From NCBI RefSeq assembly GCF_009363655.1, contig NZ_CP045393.1, positions 3,720,001 to 3,784,000 on the forward strand: a stretch of DNA of 64,000 bases. The letters run 5' to 3'. Source of the DNA: Roseovarius sp. THAF27 (GTDB lineage Bacteria > Pseudomonadota > Alphaproteobacteria > Rhodobacterales > Rhodobacteraceae). Below are positions 44,231-52,859 of the stretch, one piece after another. Under the pieces are notes generated by a model. The model had not been told where the DNA came from and made no database searches. It saw only the letters and a list, made by a program, of their open reading frames with translations. A program made the translations under genes and the position numbers. How positions within the stretch are numbered: the first letter of the stretch is position 1; the number at the start of each line of letters is the position of its first letter.

Positions 44231-45082
44231 TCAGTCGTCCTCCAGAAACGCGAACGCGTCCCCCTCCACCCGCACCCGACCCAGCGACGGCAGACGGAAA
44301 TGCGTGCCCAGCACCCGCGCATCACGTTCCGCCGCGTGCTCCAGCAAGGCCCGGCGCGACAGCACAGCCCGCTCGGCATCCTGGTCGAAGGTGAAATGCC
44401 ACTCGGGGTGCCAGCATTGCGCCGCCGTGTGGATCGCGTCGCCGGTGATCACAGCCTCGGCCCCGCCGCCATGCACCCGGACCGACACATGCCCCCCGGT
44501 ATGCCCCGGCGTCGGCATCAGCGTCACGTGGTCTCCGATCCCGTGCGCGCCTTCGACCAGCTCCGCCTGCCCGGCCTCGAACACCGGCAGGAGGCTCTCG
44601 TCATACATGCCTTTGGCCTTTTCGGCATAGAACGCCTCGTCCGCCTGGGGCAGCAGATAGCGCGCGTTGGGAAACGTTGGAACCCAGCGCCCGTCCAGCA
44701 GCCTTGTGTTCCAGCCCACGTGATCGACGTGCAGATGCGTGCACAGGACATAGTCGATATCCTCCACCCCCACACCCGCCGCGCCGAGCGCGCTCAGGAA
44801 ACGCGGCGTGTCGCGCTGATGCCAGTCGGGAAAGCTGGGCGCGGTCTTGTGGTTGCCGACGCAGGTATCCACCAGGATCACGTGACCCGGCGTCTTCAAC
44901 AGAAAGCCCTGGATCGGCAGCATCACGCGGCCCGTCGCGGGGCACAGCCCGCCCGGCATCTTTTCGGCGATGATCCGTCCCACATGCCTACCGGCGCCCG
45001 GGAACATCTCTTCGGGTGCCAGGAACGGCGCGTCGATCTCCAGGATGCGCCAGACCTCCACCTCTCCGATACGACACAGCAT
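44231..45082 (-). CDS. Metallo-beta-lactamase fold hydrolase
   Basis: The 283-residue protein has the MBL metal-binding motifs: CTHLHVDHVGWNTRLL (HxHxDH), PTPGHTGGHVSVRVHG (third His), ITGDAIHTAAQCW (bridging Asp) and LGTHFRLPS (last His). The beginning, with VWRILEIDAPFLAPEEMFPG, matches a subgroup of MBL hydrolases near the AHL-lactonase/quorum-quenching and N-acyl-type enzymes, but lactonase activity cannot be claimed. It is the last of three leftward genes (DUF2161 - SGNH - MBL) separated from SGNH by 5 bp, so cotranscription is likely. Confidence 0.88.
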   Translation of the reverse strand: MLCRIGEVEVWRILEIDAPFLAPEEMFPGAGRHVGRIIAEKMPGGLCPATGRVMLPIQGFLLKTPGHVILVDTCVGNHKTAPSFPDWHQRDTPRFLSALGAAGVGVEDIDYVLCTHLHVDHVGWNTRLLDGRWVPTFPNARYLLPQADEAFYAEKAKGMYDESLLPVFEAGQAELVEGAHGIGDHVTLMPTPGHTGGHVSVRVHGGGAEAVITGDAIHTAAQCWHPEWHFTFDQDAERAVLSRRALLEHAAERDARVLGTHFRLPSLGRVRVEGDAFAFLEDD

Positions 45083-45087
45083 GACGC

Positions 45088-45786
45088 TCAGCCCTCCCTG
45101 ATCCTCTCGGCCACCCGGCCCGCCCAGAGGTCATAAAGCGGGGCCGCTGGATGAAACCCATCGGCGGCCATCAGCGCCCTGTCCATCGGGAACGCCATTG
45201 CAACGTAAGCCAACGCGGGGTCTTGCGCCACAAGCGCGCGCAATTCGGAATCCAGCGCGGCGGCCCGCGCGCCCAGCACACCGCGCAAAGGGCGCGGCAA
45301 CAGCGGGAACACCCCCAGCGGCGGCACGCCCGAGGCGACGATCCGTTCTACCCCGAACCTGTCCCGCAACAAAGCCGCGAGATCACTGTAGTTGCGTCGC
45401 CACCGCGCCCGGCGCATCCCGTTCTTGGCGTCGTTTACGCCAAGCGCGATCACCGCCGCGTCGAACTGCGCACGCGGTATCCACCCCAGATCGGCCAGGG
45501 CGCTTGCCGTCGTCGCCCCGCCCCGCGCCTCCAGCCGCCAGTGCACGCGGAAATACGGCGCAAGATGCGCCGCCAGCCGCCCGGCGAGCGCGTCCTCCTG
45601 CGTCTTGACGCCCACGCCCGCCGCCGAACTGTCCCCGACGATCAACACCCGCAGCGCCGCGCCCTGCCCGGCCACGCCGTCGCGCGGGCCTGCCGCCTCG
45701 GGCAGGCGTGCGGCGCGCAGCATCACCCAGGCCGCCTGTGGCACCAGCACCGGCGACAGCAGCGCCGCGCGGAGCGCGTCACGCAT
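45088..45786 (-). CDS. SGNH/GDSL-type hydrolase
   Basis: The 232-residue protein has the four SGNH blocks: VLIVGDSSAAGVGV (nucleophile Ser in GDS), the Gly in LEARGGATTASAL, VIALGVNDAKNG (Asn), and the catalytic Asp/His in AADGFHPAAPLYDLW. Such enzymes hydrolyse esters or acyl groups of lipids or polysaccharides. The N-terminal ALLSPVLVPQAAWVMLRAAR may be a signal anchor. The ATG at 45786 overlaps the DUF2161 stop by 8 bp; a GTG at 45801 is also in frame. Substrate is unknown. Confidence 0.87.
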   Translation of the reverse strand: MRDALRAALLSPVLVPQAAWVMLRAARLPEAAGPRDGVAGQGAALRVLIVGDSSAAGVGVKTQEDALAGRLAAHLAPYFRVHWRLEARGGATTASALADLGWIPRAQFDAAVIALGVNDAKNGMRRARWRRNYSDLAALLRDRFGVERIVASGVPPLGVFPLLPRPLRGVLGARAAALDSELRALVAQDPALAYVAMAFPMDRALMAADGFHPAAPLYDLWAGRVAERIREG

Positions 45787-46444
45787 CGGTTTCGCTTTCA
45801 CAGAGCGCCATGCCAGCGTCGCTCAGCGCATAGACCCCGCGCTCGACCCGGAAGAACCAGCCGGAGTGGTTGTCCGCCATGATCCGCGTCGCCCGCGCCA
45901 CGCCCGTCGCCCGGGCGATCACCGCGCCCGAAGACGGCCCATGCTCGGACAGGTAGGCCACGCAGGCCCGAACATCCTGCTTGTAGGCGGTCTCGATCTG
46001 CCCCCGCGTGCCGCCCTCGTTCGGATCGCCCCTGCGGGCGTTGAACTCCTTCAACAATCGCGCGCGTTTGACCTTGGAGCGGCGCGGCTGGAACGGCGCG
46101 GGGTGGCAATGCACCTGCACCGTGCCCTCATCCAGCTTGACGCTCAGAACCCCCAGCCCCAGCCGCTTGCAAAGGCCGATGTTGCCCTTGAACGCCCGCC
46201 ACCCCGCCTTGCCCTTCCACCGCGGCACGGCGACATAGACCTGCTCGGTCACCGCCTGCCGCGCCACCGCCTGTTGCAGCAGGGTCAGCGAAAACCCGGT
46301 CTTCAGCTCCACCACAACCGGCTCGGCATCCGCGCGCAGGCCCACCACGTCGGCCGGGCCGACCTCGGACTTCACGTCATAACCCAGCGCCTCCAGCCAG
46401 GCCTTGACCGGGGCGTATAACAGGGTTTCGCGGGCATCATGCAT
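45779..46444 (-). CDS. DUF2161 family protein, PD-(D/E)XK-like
   Basis: The 221-residue protein belongs to DUF2161, predicted PD-(D/E)XK phosphodiesterases. The nuclease-like core is visible near the start: MHDARETLLYAPVKAWLEAL, then GPADVVGLRADAEPVVVELK with the Asp and ExK positions, followed by TGFSLTLLQQAVARQAVTEQ. The C-terminal half (SSGAVIARATGVARATRIMA) looks like a winged helix ending in a possible DNA-binding segment. It may cut or bind nucleic acid; no activity is proven. The ATG at 46444 was chosen over upstream in-frame starts that run antisense through ppaC. It overlaps the SGNH gene. Confidence 0.82.
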   Translation of the reverse strand: MHDARETLLYAPVKAWLEALGYDVKSEVGPADVVGLRADAEPVVVELKTGFSLTLLQQAVARQAVTEQVYVAVPRWKGKAGWRAFKGNIGLCKRLGLGVLSVKLDEGTVQVHCHPAPFQPRRSKVKRARLLKEFNARRGDPNEGGTRGQIETAYKQDVRACVAYLSEHGPSSGAVIARATGVARATRIMADNHSGWFFRVERGVYALSDAGMALCESETDA

Positions 46445-46544
46445 CCCGGCAATTTGGCCGCAGGTTGCATGGGTGACAAGCCCTTCGCACAGCCCTATAA
46501 GGCGCGCGAACAAACTCATTTCAGCCCCGAGGACGACATATCCG

Positions 46545-47465
46545 ATGACAACGCTCGTATTTGGCCACAGATCCCCCGACACCGACAGCACCGGCTCGCC
46601 CATCCTCTGGGCGTGGTACCTCAACGAGGTGAAGGGCCAAGAGGCCGAGGCCGTGTTGCTGGGCGAGCCCAACACCGAGGCCGCCTTCATGCTGGAGCGC
46701 TGGGACCTGCCCAAGCCGCGCATCATCACCGATGTCGATGACGGCCAGCCCTGCATCGTGGTGGACACCAACAACCCCGCCGAGTTGCCGACCAACATCA
46801 ACGGCGCCGACGTGCAGGGCATCATCGACCACCACAAGCTGGTCGGCGGGCTGGAAACCTCCGGGCCGATCGACATCACCGTGCGCCCGCTGGCCTGCAC
46901 CGCGACGATCATGATCGACCTGATGGGCGAGGACGCCCAGCGCATGCCCGACTGGGCCAAGGGCGCGGCGCTGACCTGCATCCTCAGCGACACTCTGGAA
47001 TTCCGCAGCCCCACCACCACCGACCACGACCGCGCCACGGCCGAGCAACTGGCCCGCGACCTGGGCGTCAGCGTCGCCGACTACGCCGCCGAAATGTTCG
47101 CGGCCAAGTCGGACGTGTCGGCCTTTTCCGACGCAGAGCTGATCCGCATGGACAGCAAGGAATACGAGGTCGGCGGCACCAAGTTCCGCGTGTCGGTCCT
47201 GGAAACCACAGCGCCGGCCACCGTGCTGGACCGCAAGGACAGCCTGATGGCCTCGATGCAGGACGTGGCGAAAGAGGACGGCGTCGACCAGGTGCTGCTC
47301 TTCGTCGTGGACATCCTGAACGAGGAAGCGACCCTGCTGGTCCCGAACGACCTGGTGAAGGGCGTGGCCGAGAAAAGCTTCGACGCCTCCGTTTCGGGCG
47401 ATACCGTGGTGCTGCCCGGCGTGATGAGCCGCAAGAAACAGATCATTCCCAACCTGAAGGTCTGA
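46545..47465 (+). CDS. ppaC: Manganese-dependent inorganic pyrophosphatase (DHH family)
   Basis: PpaC is a cytoplasmic family II pyrophosphatase needing Mn or Co, with a DHH-DHHA2 fold. The 306-residue length is normal. Motifs: MTTLVFGHRSPDTDSTGSPI (metal-binding His and Asp), IVVDTNNPAELP, IIDHHKLVGGLETSGPID (the DHH motif), ALTCILSDTLEFRSP, and a C-terminal substrate-binding SRKKQIIPNL. The start at 46545 follows CGAGGACG. Rhodobacterales often use this type. It is divergent from DUF2161, whose start lies 100 bp upstream. A strong terminator follows. Confidence 0.95.
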   Translation: MTTLVFGHRSPDTDSTGSPILWAWYLNEVKGQEAEAVLLGEPNTEAAFMLERWDLPKPRIITDVDDGQPCIVVDTNNPAELPTNINGADVQGIIDHHKLVGGLETSGPIDITVRPLACTATIMIDLMGEDAQRMPDWAKGAALTCILSDTLEFRSPTTTDHDRATAEQLARDLGVSVADYAAEMFAAKSDVSAFSDAELIRMDSKEYEVGGTKFRVSVLETTAPATVLDRKDSLMASMQDVAKEDGVDQVLLFVVDILNEEATLLVPNDLVKGVAEKSFDASVSGDTVVLPGVMSRKKQIIPNLKV

Positions 47466-47497
47466 GGCGCGGGGGGCGCAGAGCCCCCGTTCGCCCG

Positions 47498-47533
47498 ACG
47501 CCCCCGCAGCCGCCTGCGGGGGCGTTTTCGTTT
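47498..47533 (+). terminator. Rho-independent terminator after ppaC
   Basis: Stem ACGCCCCCGCAG-CCGC-CTGCGGGGGCGT (perfect, 12 bp) followed by TTTCGTTT, 33 bp after the ppaC stop. Confidence 0.92.
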
Positions 47534-47551
47534 CGGCGCATCGCCGCGCCG

Positions 47552-49048
47552 TCAGTCCGCGCGGCCCATCAGCCGGTCGATTGGCGCGTAATCATCGGTC
47601 AGGACCTGCCCGCGCCCAGCCGCCAGCTGCGCCACCATGTCGTCGGCAAAGGCGCCGAACCGCGTCGGGTCGGGCGCCCGCGCGACAATGGCGCTTTCCG
47701 GCGTCCGCGTCTGGCCGCCCACCACGACGAAGACGACCCGCTGGCCGGGCGCGGGCCGGGCCTGCTCGGTCCAGACCTCGACCACCGGAAAGACCGTCCG
47801 CATCGTCGCCACGATGGATGCCAGCGCGCCCAGCCTGTCCTCGTGGTCGATCACGTTCATCAGGAAACTGCCATCCTCGGTCAGCCGGTCCGCCGCAAGC
47901 TGAAAGAACTCCTGCGTCACCAGGTGCACCGGCACCACGACATCGGTGAACGCGTCGCCGATGATGATGTCGAACCGCGCCCCGGGCCGGGTCAGCAACG
48001 CGCGGCGGCCATCCTCGTGCAGGACGGTCGCCGTGGCGGGGTCGAACCAGAACGCCTCTGCCGCCATGCGCGTCACCGCCGGGTCGATCTCGGCCACGGT
48101 GATCGCGCCGGTGCCGCGCGCGGCAAAGGCACGGGGCACGGCGTAATTGCCGCCGCCGATGTGGAAACTGGTGAAATCGTCACGCGGGGCGCGCAGCATC
48201 GACAGGCGGTCCAGCATCGCGGTGTGATCGGTGAACTGCACCTCGCGCAGGCGGCGGGCGCTGATCCCGTGGGCCAGGTGGTCGATCACCATCAGGCGCA
48301 CCGGGTCGGCGGGGTCGGCCGAGATATCCTCGACCCGCAGGCAGAAATACCGGCTTTCGCGGTCGCAGGGGTCGGGCGCGGCCAGCGCCAGGTATCCCGC
48401 GCCGATCACCAGCAGCACCGCAAGCGCCCCTGCCCCGGTCGCGCGCCAGCGCCCCAGCCACGCAAAGAGCAGGCCCGAGACCAGGTAGACCGCCGTCACC
48501 ACCACCAGCGTCGTCGCCGAGCCGAGCCACGAGATGAACACGAACCCCGCCAGCAGCGTGCCCGCAATCGCCCCCACGGCCCCGGCGGCGAACATCGCGC
48601 CCATGGCGGGGCCGGTCCGGCGGGCCGTGGCCACCGCGATCACCGCCAGCACCGGCGCCGGGACACCGGCGAAAAAGGACGGCAGGAAAAAGACCAGCAT
48701 GGTCAGCGCCGTGATGCTCCAGACCGGCTGCGCGACGGCGTCCAGCACCCAGCCCGCCACCGCCGGCAGGATCAGCACCGCACCCGCCGTGGTGACCGCC
48801 CCGGCCAGCATCGCGCCCCCGGTCCAGCGCAGCGCCTGCCCGGCGGGTTTCTCGGCCAGCCGTCCCCCCCACCAGTGCCCTGCCGAAAAGCCTGCGAGGA
48901 CCACGGCGATGACCGCCGTCCAGGTATAAAGCGACATGCCCACATGCGGCGCCAGCATCCGCCCGGCGACGATCTCGACCACCAGCGATGCCGCGCTGAC
49001 CACGGCCTGCGCCGTCACCAGCAGCCATAAAGGTGTCGCGCGTGTCAT
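47552..49048 (-). CDS. Fused membrane transporter-like / spermidine synthase-like protein
   Basis: The 498-residue protein has about seven membrane helices in the first 230 residues (for example ASLVVEIVAGRMLAPHVGMS, TWTAVIAVVLAGFSAGHWWG, LTMLVFFLPSFFAGVPAPVL, AGTLLAGFVFISWLGSATTL), then a spermidine synthase/methyltransferase-like domain with FHIGGGNYAVPRAFAARGTG, TVAEIDPAVTRMAAEAFWFD, DGRRALLTRPGARFDIIIGD. This is the recognised fused MFS/spermidine synthase family. The GGGxYxxPR nucleotide-binding motif is intact, but the aminopropyl-acceptor site cannot be judged. The gene is convergent with ppaC and divergent from a run of small genes. Confidence 0.88.
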   Translation of the reverse strand: MTRATPLWLLVTAQAVVSAASLVVEIVAGRMLAPHVGMSLYTWTAVIAVVLAGFSAGHWWGGRLAEKPAGQALRWTGGAMLAGAVTTAGAVLILPAVAGWVLDAVAQPVWSITALTMLVFFLPSFFAGVPAPVLAVIAVATARRTGPAMGAMFAAGAVGAIAGTLLAGFVFISWLGSATTLVVVTAVYLVSGLLFAWLGRWRATGAGALAVLLVIGAGYLALAAPDPCDRESRYFCLRVEDISADPADPVRLMVIDHLAHGISARRLREVQFTDHTAMLDRLSMLRAPRDDFTSFHIGGGNYAVPRAFAARGTGAITVAEIDPAVTRMAAEAFWFDPATATVLHEDGRRALLTRPGARFDIIIGDAFTDVVVPVHLVTQEFFQLAADRLTEDGSFLMNVIDHEDRLGALASIVATMRTVFPVVEVWTEQARPAPGQRVVFVVVGGQTRTPESAIVARAPDPTRFGAFADDMVAQLAAGRGQVLTDDYAPIDRLMGRAD

Positions 49049-49203
49049 CCCCGCCTCCGCGTGCCGCCATTCGGCACCGCAGTTGAGACCAAGCCCGACC
49101 CGGGATCAAGCCGCAACGTCGCGGGCGGCCCCGGCCCGCTCCGGCGCGACTTGGCAGACCGCGCCGCAGCGGCTACGTCTCGGGAGACAGGAGGACCCGC
49201 GCC

Positions 49204-49287
49204 ATGACCCGCCCGACCGATCCCGACACGCGCACCGCCACGGCCCAAGCGCCTTGGCAGACAGCCGCTACCGCAGGCCGGGGGTGA
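49204..49287 (+). CDS. Putative 27-residue leader-type open reading frame
   Basis: MTRPTDPDTRTATAQAPWQT then AATAGRG. It is preceded by a textbook ribosome-binding site, AGGAGGA at 49189-49195, and ends 1 bp before the next start. The sequence is compositionally simple and I recognise no family. It may be a leader peptide translationally coupled to the downstream small genes, or a chance frame next to a real ribosome-binding site. Confidence 0.4.
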   Translation: MTRPTDPDTRTATAQAPWQTAATAGRG

Positions 49288-49288
49288 C

Positions 49289-49450
49289 ATGACCCTTCTG
49301 TCGAACCTTGTCGCCGGCGCGATCGGCCTGGTCATCCTGGCAACCGTCGCCGTGGTCTTTCTCGGCCGTGACAGGCCGCGCGGCCCGCAGCCGCGTGACA
49401 CCTCTGCGGACCGGCACGGCAGCGACGCCGGCGCGGAGGGGGACGCATGA
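49289..49450 (+). CDS. Small membrane protein, 53 residues
   Basis: MTLLSNLVAGAIGLVILATV continues AVVFLGRDRPRGPQPRDTSA, giving one membrane helix (about residues 5-26) and a hydrophilic, proline- and aspartate-rich tail. It starts one base after the upstream reading frame ends and overlaps the next start (ATGA at 49447-49450). Such single-helix proteins are common but easily missed. Function is unknown. Confidence 0.55.
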   Translation: MTLLSNLVAGAIGLVILATVAVVFLGRDRPRGPQPRDTSADRHGSDAGAEGDA

Positions 49451-49560
49451 ACATCGTGATCCTCCTGCTGGCGGCAGTGGTCATCTATTCCTTCATCAGC
49501 ATGGGCAAGCGCGCGCGCCGCACACGGAAAAGGAAAAAGGACGACAAGGATGAAGACTGA
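49447..49560 (+). CDS. Small membrane protein with basic tail, 37 residues
   Basis: MNIVILLLAAVVIYSFISMG then KRARRTRKRKKDDKDED. One membrane helix is followed by a highly basic and then acidic tail, which predicts an N-out or N-in single-pass protein with its tail in the cytoplasm. It overlaps the previous gene by four bases and the following metallo-beta-lactamase gene start (49550) by 11 bp. This close packing supports real translation. Function is unknown. Confidence 0.6.
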   Translation: MNIVILLLAAVVIYSFISMGKRARRTRKRKKDDKDED

Positions 49561-50431
49561 GGACATGCAAAGCGCCGTGGTCCTTCTGGGCACCAAGGGC
49601 GGCCCGGCCATTCGCCCCGGCGGCCCGATGCCCACGTCGACGCTGGTGCAGATGGGCGGCCTTACCCTGCTGGTCGATGCGGGCCTCGGGGTCGCACGGG
49701 CCATCGGCGCGGCGGGCCTGCCGCTGACCGCGCTCGACGCGGTGCTGATCACGCACCTGCATTCCGATCATGTCCTCGAGCTGGGCCCGCTTCTGCACAC
49801 CGCCTGGACCGGCGGGTTGCAGCACGAGATCCCGATCTTCGGCCCGCCGGGGATCGAGACCTACTGGCAGGGTTTCCTGGGCGCGATGGAATACGACATC
49901 GCCCTGCGCGAAGAGGACGAGGGCCGCCCGCCCTTCCACGAGCTGTTCTCGATCGGCCACCTTTCGGACATGCGGCCCATCGACCTGGAGGGCGTGCTGG
50001 TATCGGCGCTGCGCAACGATCATCCCCCCGTCGAGCACAGCTTTGCGCTGAAGCTGGAACACGGCGGCGACACGCTGGCCCTGTCGGGCGACACCGCGCC
50101 GATGCCCAGGATGATCGCCTTTGCCCGTGACGCCGACCTCCTGGTGCACGAGGCGATGCTGCCCGAGGGCGTTCAGGCCATCGTCGAGCGCATGGGCACG
50201 GGCGACAACCGTCTGCTGGAGCATATCCTGCGCAGCCATTCCCCGGCCGACGAGGTGGGGCGCATCGCCGCCGGCGCGGGGGTCAAGGCGCTGGCGCTAA
50301 ACCACCTGATCCCGTCCGGCGACCCCGACATCACCGAGGCGCATTGGCGCGCCGCTGTCGAACCCTCCTATGGTGGACCCTTGCATGTGGGACGGGACGG
50401 CATGGTGATCGCTTTCGGAACCGGCGCATAG
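49550..50431 (+). CDS. Metallo-beta-lactamase fold hydrolase (RNase Z/arylsulfatase-like subgroup)
   Basis: The 293-residue protein has MBL motifs: VLITHLHSDHVLELGPLLHT (HxHxDH), ALRNDHPPVEHSFALKLEHG, ALSGDTAPMPRMIAFARDAD (bridging Asp in SGDT), LLVHEAMLPEGVQAIVE and LALNHLIPSG (final His). The VHEAML and SHSPADEVGRIAAGAGVKAL segments are typical of RNase Z-like and arylsulfatase-like family members. The substrate is unknown. It is the last gene of the tiny-gene run starting at 49204, with overlaps all along, so it is probably coupled to them. No signal peptide is visible. Confidence 0.85.
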   Translation: MKTEDMQSAVVLLGTKGGPAIRPGGPMPTSTLVQMGGLTLLVDAGLGVARAIGAAGLPLTALDAVLITHLHSDHVLELGPLLHTAWTGGLQHEIPIFGPPGIETYWQGFLGAMEYDIALREEDEGRPPFHELFSIGHLSDMRPIDLEGVLVSALRNDHPPVEHSFALKLEHGGDTLALSGDTAPMPRMIAFARDADLLVHEAMLPEGVQAIVERMGTGDNRLLEHILRSHSPADEVGRIAAGAGVKALALNHLIPSGDPDITEAHWRAAVEPSYGGPLHVGRDGMVIAFGTGA

Positions 50432-50541
50432 AACAGGCCGGCCCGCGCGCCTGGACCTCGGGCAACCCGGCGCGATCCTCGTCCCCTCGCGCACCGGCGA
50501 CACGAAGCGCGCGCGGCAAGTCCTGCCGCTGGCGCCGCCCC

Positions 50542-50563
50542 GTCCCGGCCTCCGAGCCGGGAC
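50542..50563. repeat. GTCCCGGC hairpin repeat
   Basis: GTCCCGGC-CTCCGA-GCCGGGAC lies in the 161-bp gap between the convergent MBL-fold and DUF2585 genes. It belongs to the ATCCCGGA-type hairpin family and may serve as a terminator. Confidence 0.6.
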
Positions 50564-50592
50564 CTCCTGACGCCGGATTCAGCCCCCGGGCC

Positions 50593-51150
50593 TCAACCCC
50601 CGGCCTGCCAGTCGGCAATCGCCTCGACCGGATAGAGCAGCATCAGCACGTTCAACGTCAGGTTATCGCGGATGATCCACAGGGTCAGCAGCTCGAACCC
50701 CACCACGACGGCCACGCTGGCCCAGACCGGCAGGCGCCGCGCCAGCCAGAAGCCCAGCCACATGGCCGCGATATCCGAGGCCGAATTGAGCACGCTGTCG
50801 CCATAGTAGTCGAGCGAGATCGTCACCTCGCGGTAACGTTCGATCACCGCGTCGGTGTTCTCGACGATCTCCCACGCGCATTCCACCAGGGTGGCGATCA
50901 CCAGCCGCCAGCCCACGTCCACGCGCCGCGCCACCGCCCAGAGAAGTGCGTAGAACAGGACACCGTGCAGCAGGTGGCTTGGCCAGTACCAGTCGAACAC
51001 CTGCTGGCTGCCCTCGCTGGTGCCCACCGTGCCCCACAGATCGACCCAGCCGCAGGGGCAGGTCGGGTTCCGGCCCATCAGCAGAAGCACCACCAGGGTG
51101 GCGATGCCGATCATGGCCGTGATCCGAATGGTGATGCGCGGGTCCGTCAT
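50593..51150 (-). CDS. DUF2585 family membrane protein (UPF0314)
   Basis: The 185-residue protein has several membrane segments (ITAMIGIATLVVLLLMGRNP, LLHGVLFYALLWAVARRVDV, AVVVGFELLTLWIIRDNLTL) and the family block FDWYWPSHLLHG, LVECAWEIVENTDAVIERYR and TISLDYYGDSVLNSASDIAA. This matches DUF2585, an uncharacterised family of alphaproteobacterial inner-membrane proteins. The many conserved acidic and aromatic residues in the loop suggest a functional site. The start at 51150 is the best fit. Function is unknown. Confidence 0.88.
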   Translation of the reverse strand: MTDPRITIRITAMIGIATLVVLLLMGRNPTCPCGWVDLWGTVGTSEGSQQVFDWYWPSHLLHGVLFYALLWAVARRVDVGWRLVIATLVECAWEIVENTDAVIERYREVTISLDYYGDSVLNSASDIAAMWLGFWLARRLPVWASVAVVVGFELLTLWIIRDNLTLNVLMLLYPVEAIADWQAGG

Positions 51151-51303
51151 GCCGTGACGGAATCACAGGCTTTTGCCGCTGTCCATTGGAAAGAGTCCGT
51201 GCAAGGGTCTGAACCTTCGCCGTGGCGCGGTATTCAAAGATGCGAACCACGGGCGACCCCGCCTTGCGGAGGCTCAGCCCTGCCGATCCGGGGGGCTCCA
51301 GGT

Positions 51304-51891
51304 CTATGCGCCGTCGCGTCGCTCGTGGGTGTCGGGCTTGTGCCACGCCAGAGCCAGTGTCGCGATACCCGATACCGTCAGGTCCACGGCCAGGAACAGC
51401 CCCAGCACTCCCGCGGCCGCCTCGGGCAGGCCCAGCACGATTAACGCGGCGAGGGCGACCGACATCACGCCCGCGCCGGCGATCCAGCCCCAGCCGCTGC
51501 GCGGCCGCATCCGGAACGCGTAGATCAGGCGCAGCACGCCCAGGAATGCGAACAGAACCGCCACGGCCAGGGTCAGCGTGATCAGCCCGGCCACGGGGTT
51601 CAGCAACAGGGCCAGCGCGAACAGGACGAAGGACACCCCAATCAGGCTGCCGAGGAAACGACCGCCCAGCGCTTCGGTGTTGTCGCTGAAGGCCAGCCAC
51701 AGCTGCGTCAGTCCGATCAGCAGGAAGGCGATGCCGGCCACCGCCGTCACCGTCAGCGACGCGGCGAACGGGTTGAAGAAGGCCAACATGCCGCCAAGGA
51801 TCATCAGCAGGGCCAAGACCGTCAGGCCGGTGCGGCCCGGCGTCGGGTCTGCGGTGCGGTGCGACGTTCCGAAAGTGTCCGATGATGCCAT
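51304..51891 (-). CDS. HdeD family (DUF308) membrane protein
   Basis: The 195-residue protein has six predicted membrane helices in three pairs: TGLTVLALLMILGGMLAFFN, LTVTAVAGIAFLLIGLTQLW, FLGSLIGVSFVLFALALLLN, LTLAVAVLFAFLGVLRLIYA, GWIAGAGVMSVALAALIVLG, and VLGLFLAVDLTVSGIATLAL. This is the HdeD/DUF308 pattern, linked in other bacteria to acid tolerance, but no function is proven here. The ATG at 51891 follows GGGAGG. The 153-bp gap to DUF2585 holds no gene that I can support. Confidence 0.85.
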   Translation of the reverse strand: MASSDTFGTSHRTADPTPGRTGLTVLALLMILGGMLAFFNPFAASLTVTAVAGIAFLLIGLTQLWLAFSDNTEALGGRFLGSLIGVSFVLFALALLLNPVAGLITLTLAVAVLFAFLGVLRLIYAFRMRPRSGWGWIAGAGVMSVALAALIVLGLPEAAAGVLGLFLAVDLTVSGIATLALAWHKPDTHERRDGA

Positions 51892-51998
51892 GTCATGGCC
51901 TCCCACGGGGAAAAGATGTCACGGTTTCAACGCTCGACGAGCAGACCCGGTTCCCCGGGCGCCCAGCCGTCGGCGGGCATCTGCGCCCCCCACGCCTT

Positions 51999-52024
51999 GC
52001 GTAGGGTGGGGGAAACCCCACGCG
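51999..52024. repeat. GTAGGGTGGG hairpin repeat
   Basis: GCGTAGGGTGGGGG-AAA-CCCCACGCG, a member of the GTAGGG hairpin family, in the 200-bp divergent region between the HdeD-like and HpaI-like genes, 68 bp before the aldolase start. Confidence 0.7.
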
Positions 52025-52091
52025 CCACCGCCACTGGACCTTTCCCCGGTGCGCCGTTTAACTGGGGGCCACCCCTGCCGGAGGCCGCATC

Positions 52092-52859
52092 ATGCCCGCA
52101 GCTCTCAACCGCTTCAAATCCGCCCTTGCCGAAGGTCGGCCGCTGATCGGCTGCTGGGCCGGGTTCGCCGATGCCTATGCGACCGAGATCCTGGGCACCG
52201 CCGGCTTCGACTGGCTGGTGCTCGACGGCGAGCATGCCCCCAACACGATCCACACGCTGTCGGCCCAGATGGGCATTCTGCACAACACATCCACCGCGCC
52301 CATCGTCCGCGTGCCCATCGCCGAGGACTGGATCATCAAGCAGGTGCTCGACGCCGGAGCCCAGACCCTGCTGGCCCCGATGATCGACACGGCAGAGCAG
52401 GCCGCGCGGGTTGTCCGCGCCATGCGCTATCCGCCCGAAGGCGTGCGCGGGTCCGGCGCCGCGCTGGGGAGGGCGTCGGGCTTTGGCGCCGTTCCCGACT
52501 ATATCGCCACGGCGAATGACCAGATGTGCCTGGTGGTGCAGATCGAAAGCCGCGCCGCGCTCGACAACCTGGAGGCCATCTGCGCGGTCCCCGGTGTCGA
52601 CGCCGCCTTCATCGGCCCTTCGGACCTGGCGAATGACATGGGCCATCGGGGCAATGCGAACCACCCCGAGATACGCGCTGCCATGCAGGACGCGCTGGCC
52701 CGTATCCGGGCGGCGGGCAAGGCGCCCGGCATCCTCGGCCTGGACCCCGAGACCACGCAAACCTACCGCGACTGGGGCGCGCAGATGCTGGGCGTGGGGA
52801 TCGACGTTCTGCTTTTCGCCAATGCCGCCCGCAAGCTGGCCGCTTCGTGGAAGCCATGA
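52092..52859 (+). CDS. HpcH/HpaI family aldolase
   Basis: The 255-residue protein is a class II pyruvate-type aldolase: MPAALNRFKSALAEGRPLIG, FDWLVLDGEHAPN (metal Glu nearby), RVPIAEDWIIKQVLDAGAQT, LVVQIESRAALDN (catalytic metal-ligand Glu) and AAFIGPSDLANDMG (ligand Asp). It would cleave or form 4-hydroxy-2-oxoacids such as 2-oxo-hept-3-ene-1,7-dioate derivatives; the exact substrate is open. Its stop overlaps the glucokinase start (ATGA). Confidence 0.92.
   Translation: MPAALNRFKSALAEGRPLIGCWAGFADAYATEILGTAGFDWLVLDGEHAPNTIHTLSAQMGILHNTSTAPIVRVPIAEDWIIKQVLDAGAQTLLAPMIDTAEQAARVVRAMRYPPEGVRGSGAALGRASGFGAVPDYIATANDQMCLVVQIESRAALDNLEAICAVPGVDAAFIGPSDLANDMGHRGNANHPEIRAAMQDALARIRAAGKAPGILGLDPETTQTYRDWGAQMLGVGIDVLLFANAARKLAASWKP

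Noticed and set aside
44231..45082. AHL lactonase (quorum quenching) call for the MBL-fold protein
   Set aside because: The metal motif is shared by many MBL hydrolases. The gene is 9 kb from luxI and nothing specific to lactonases could be confirmed.
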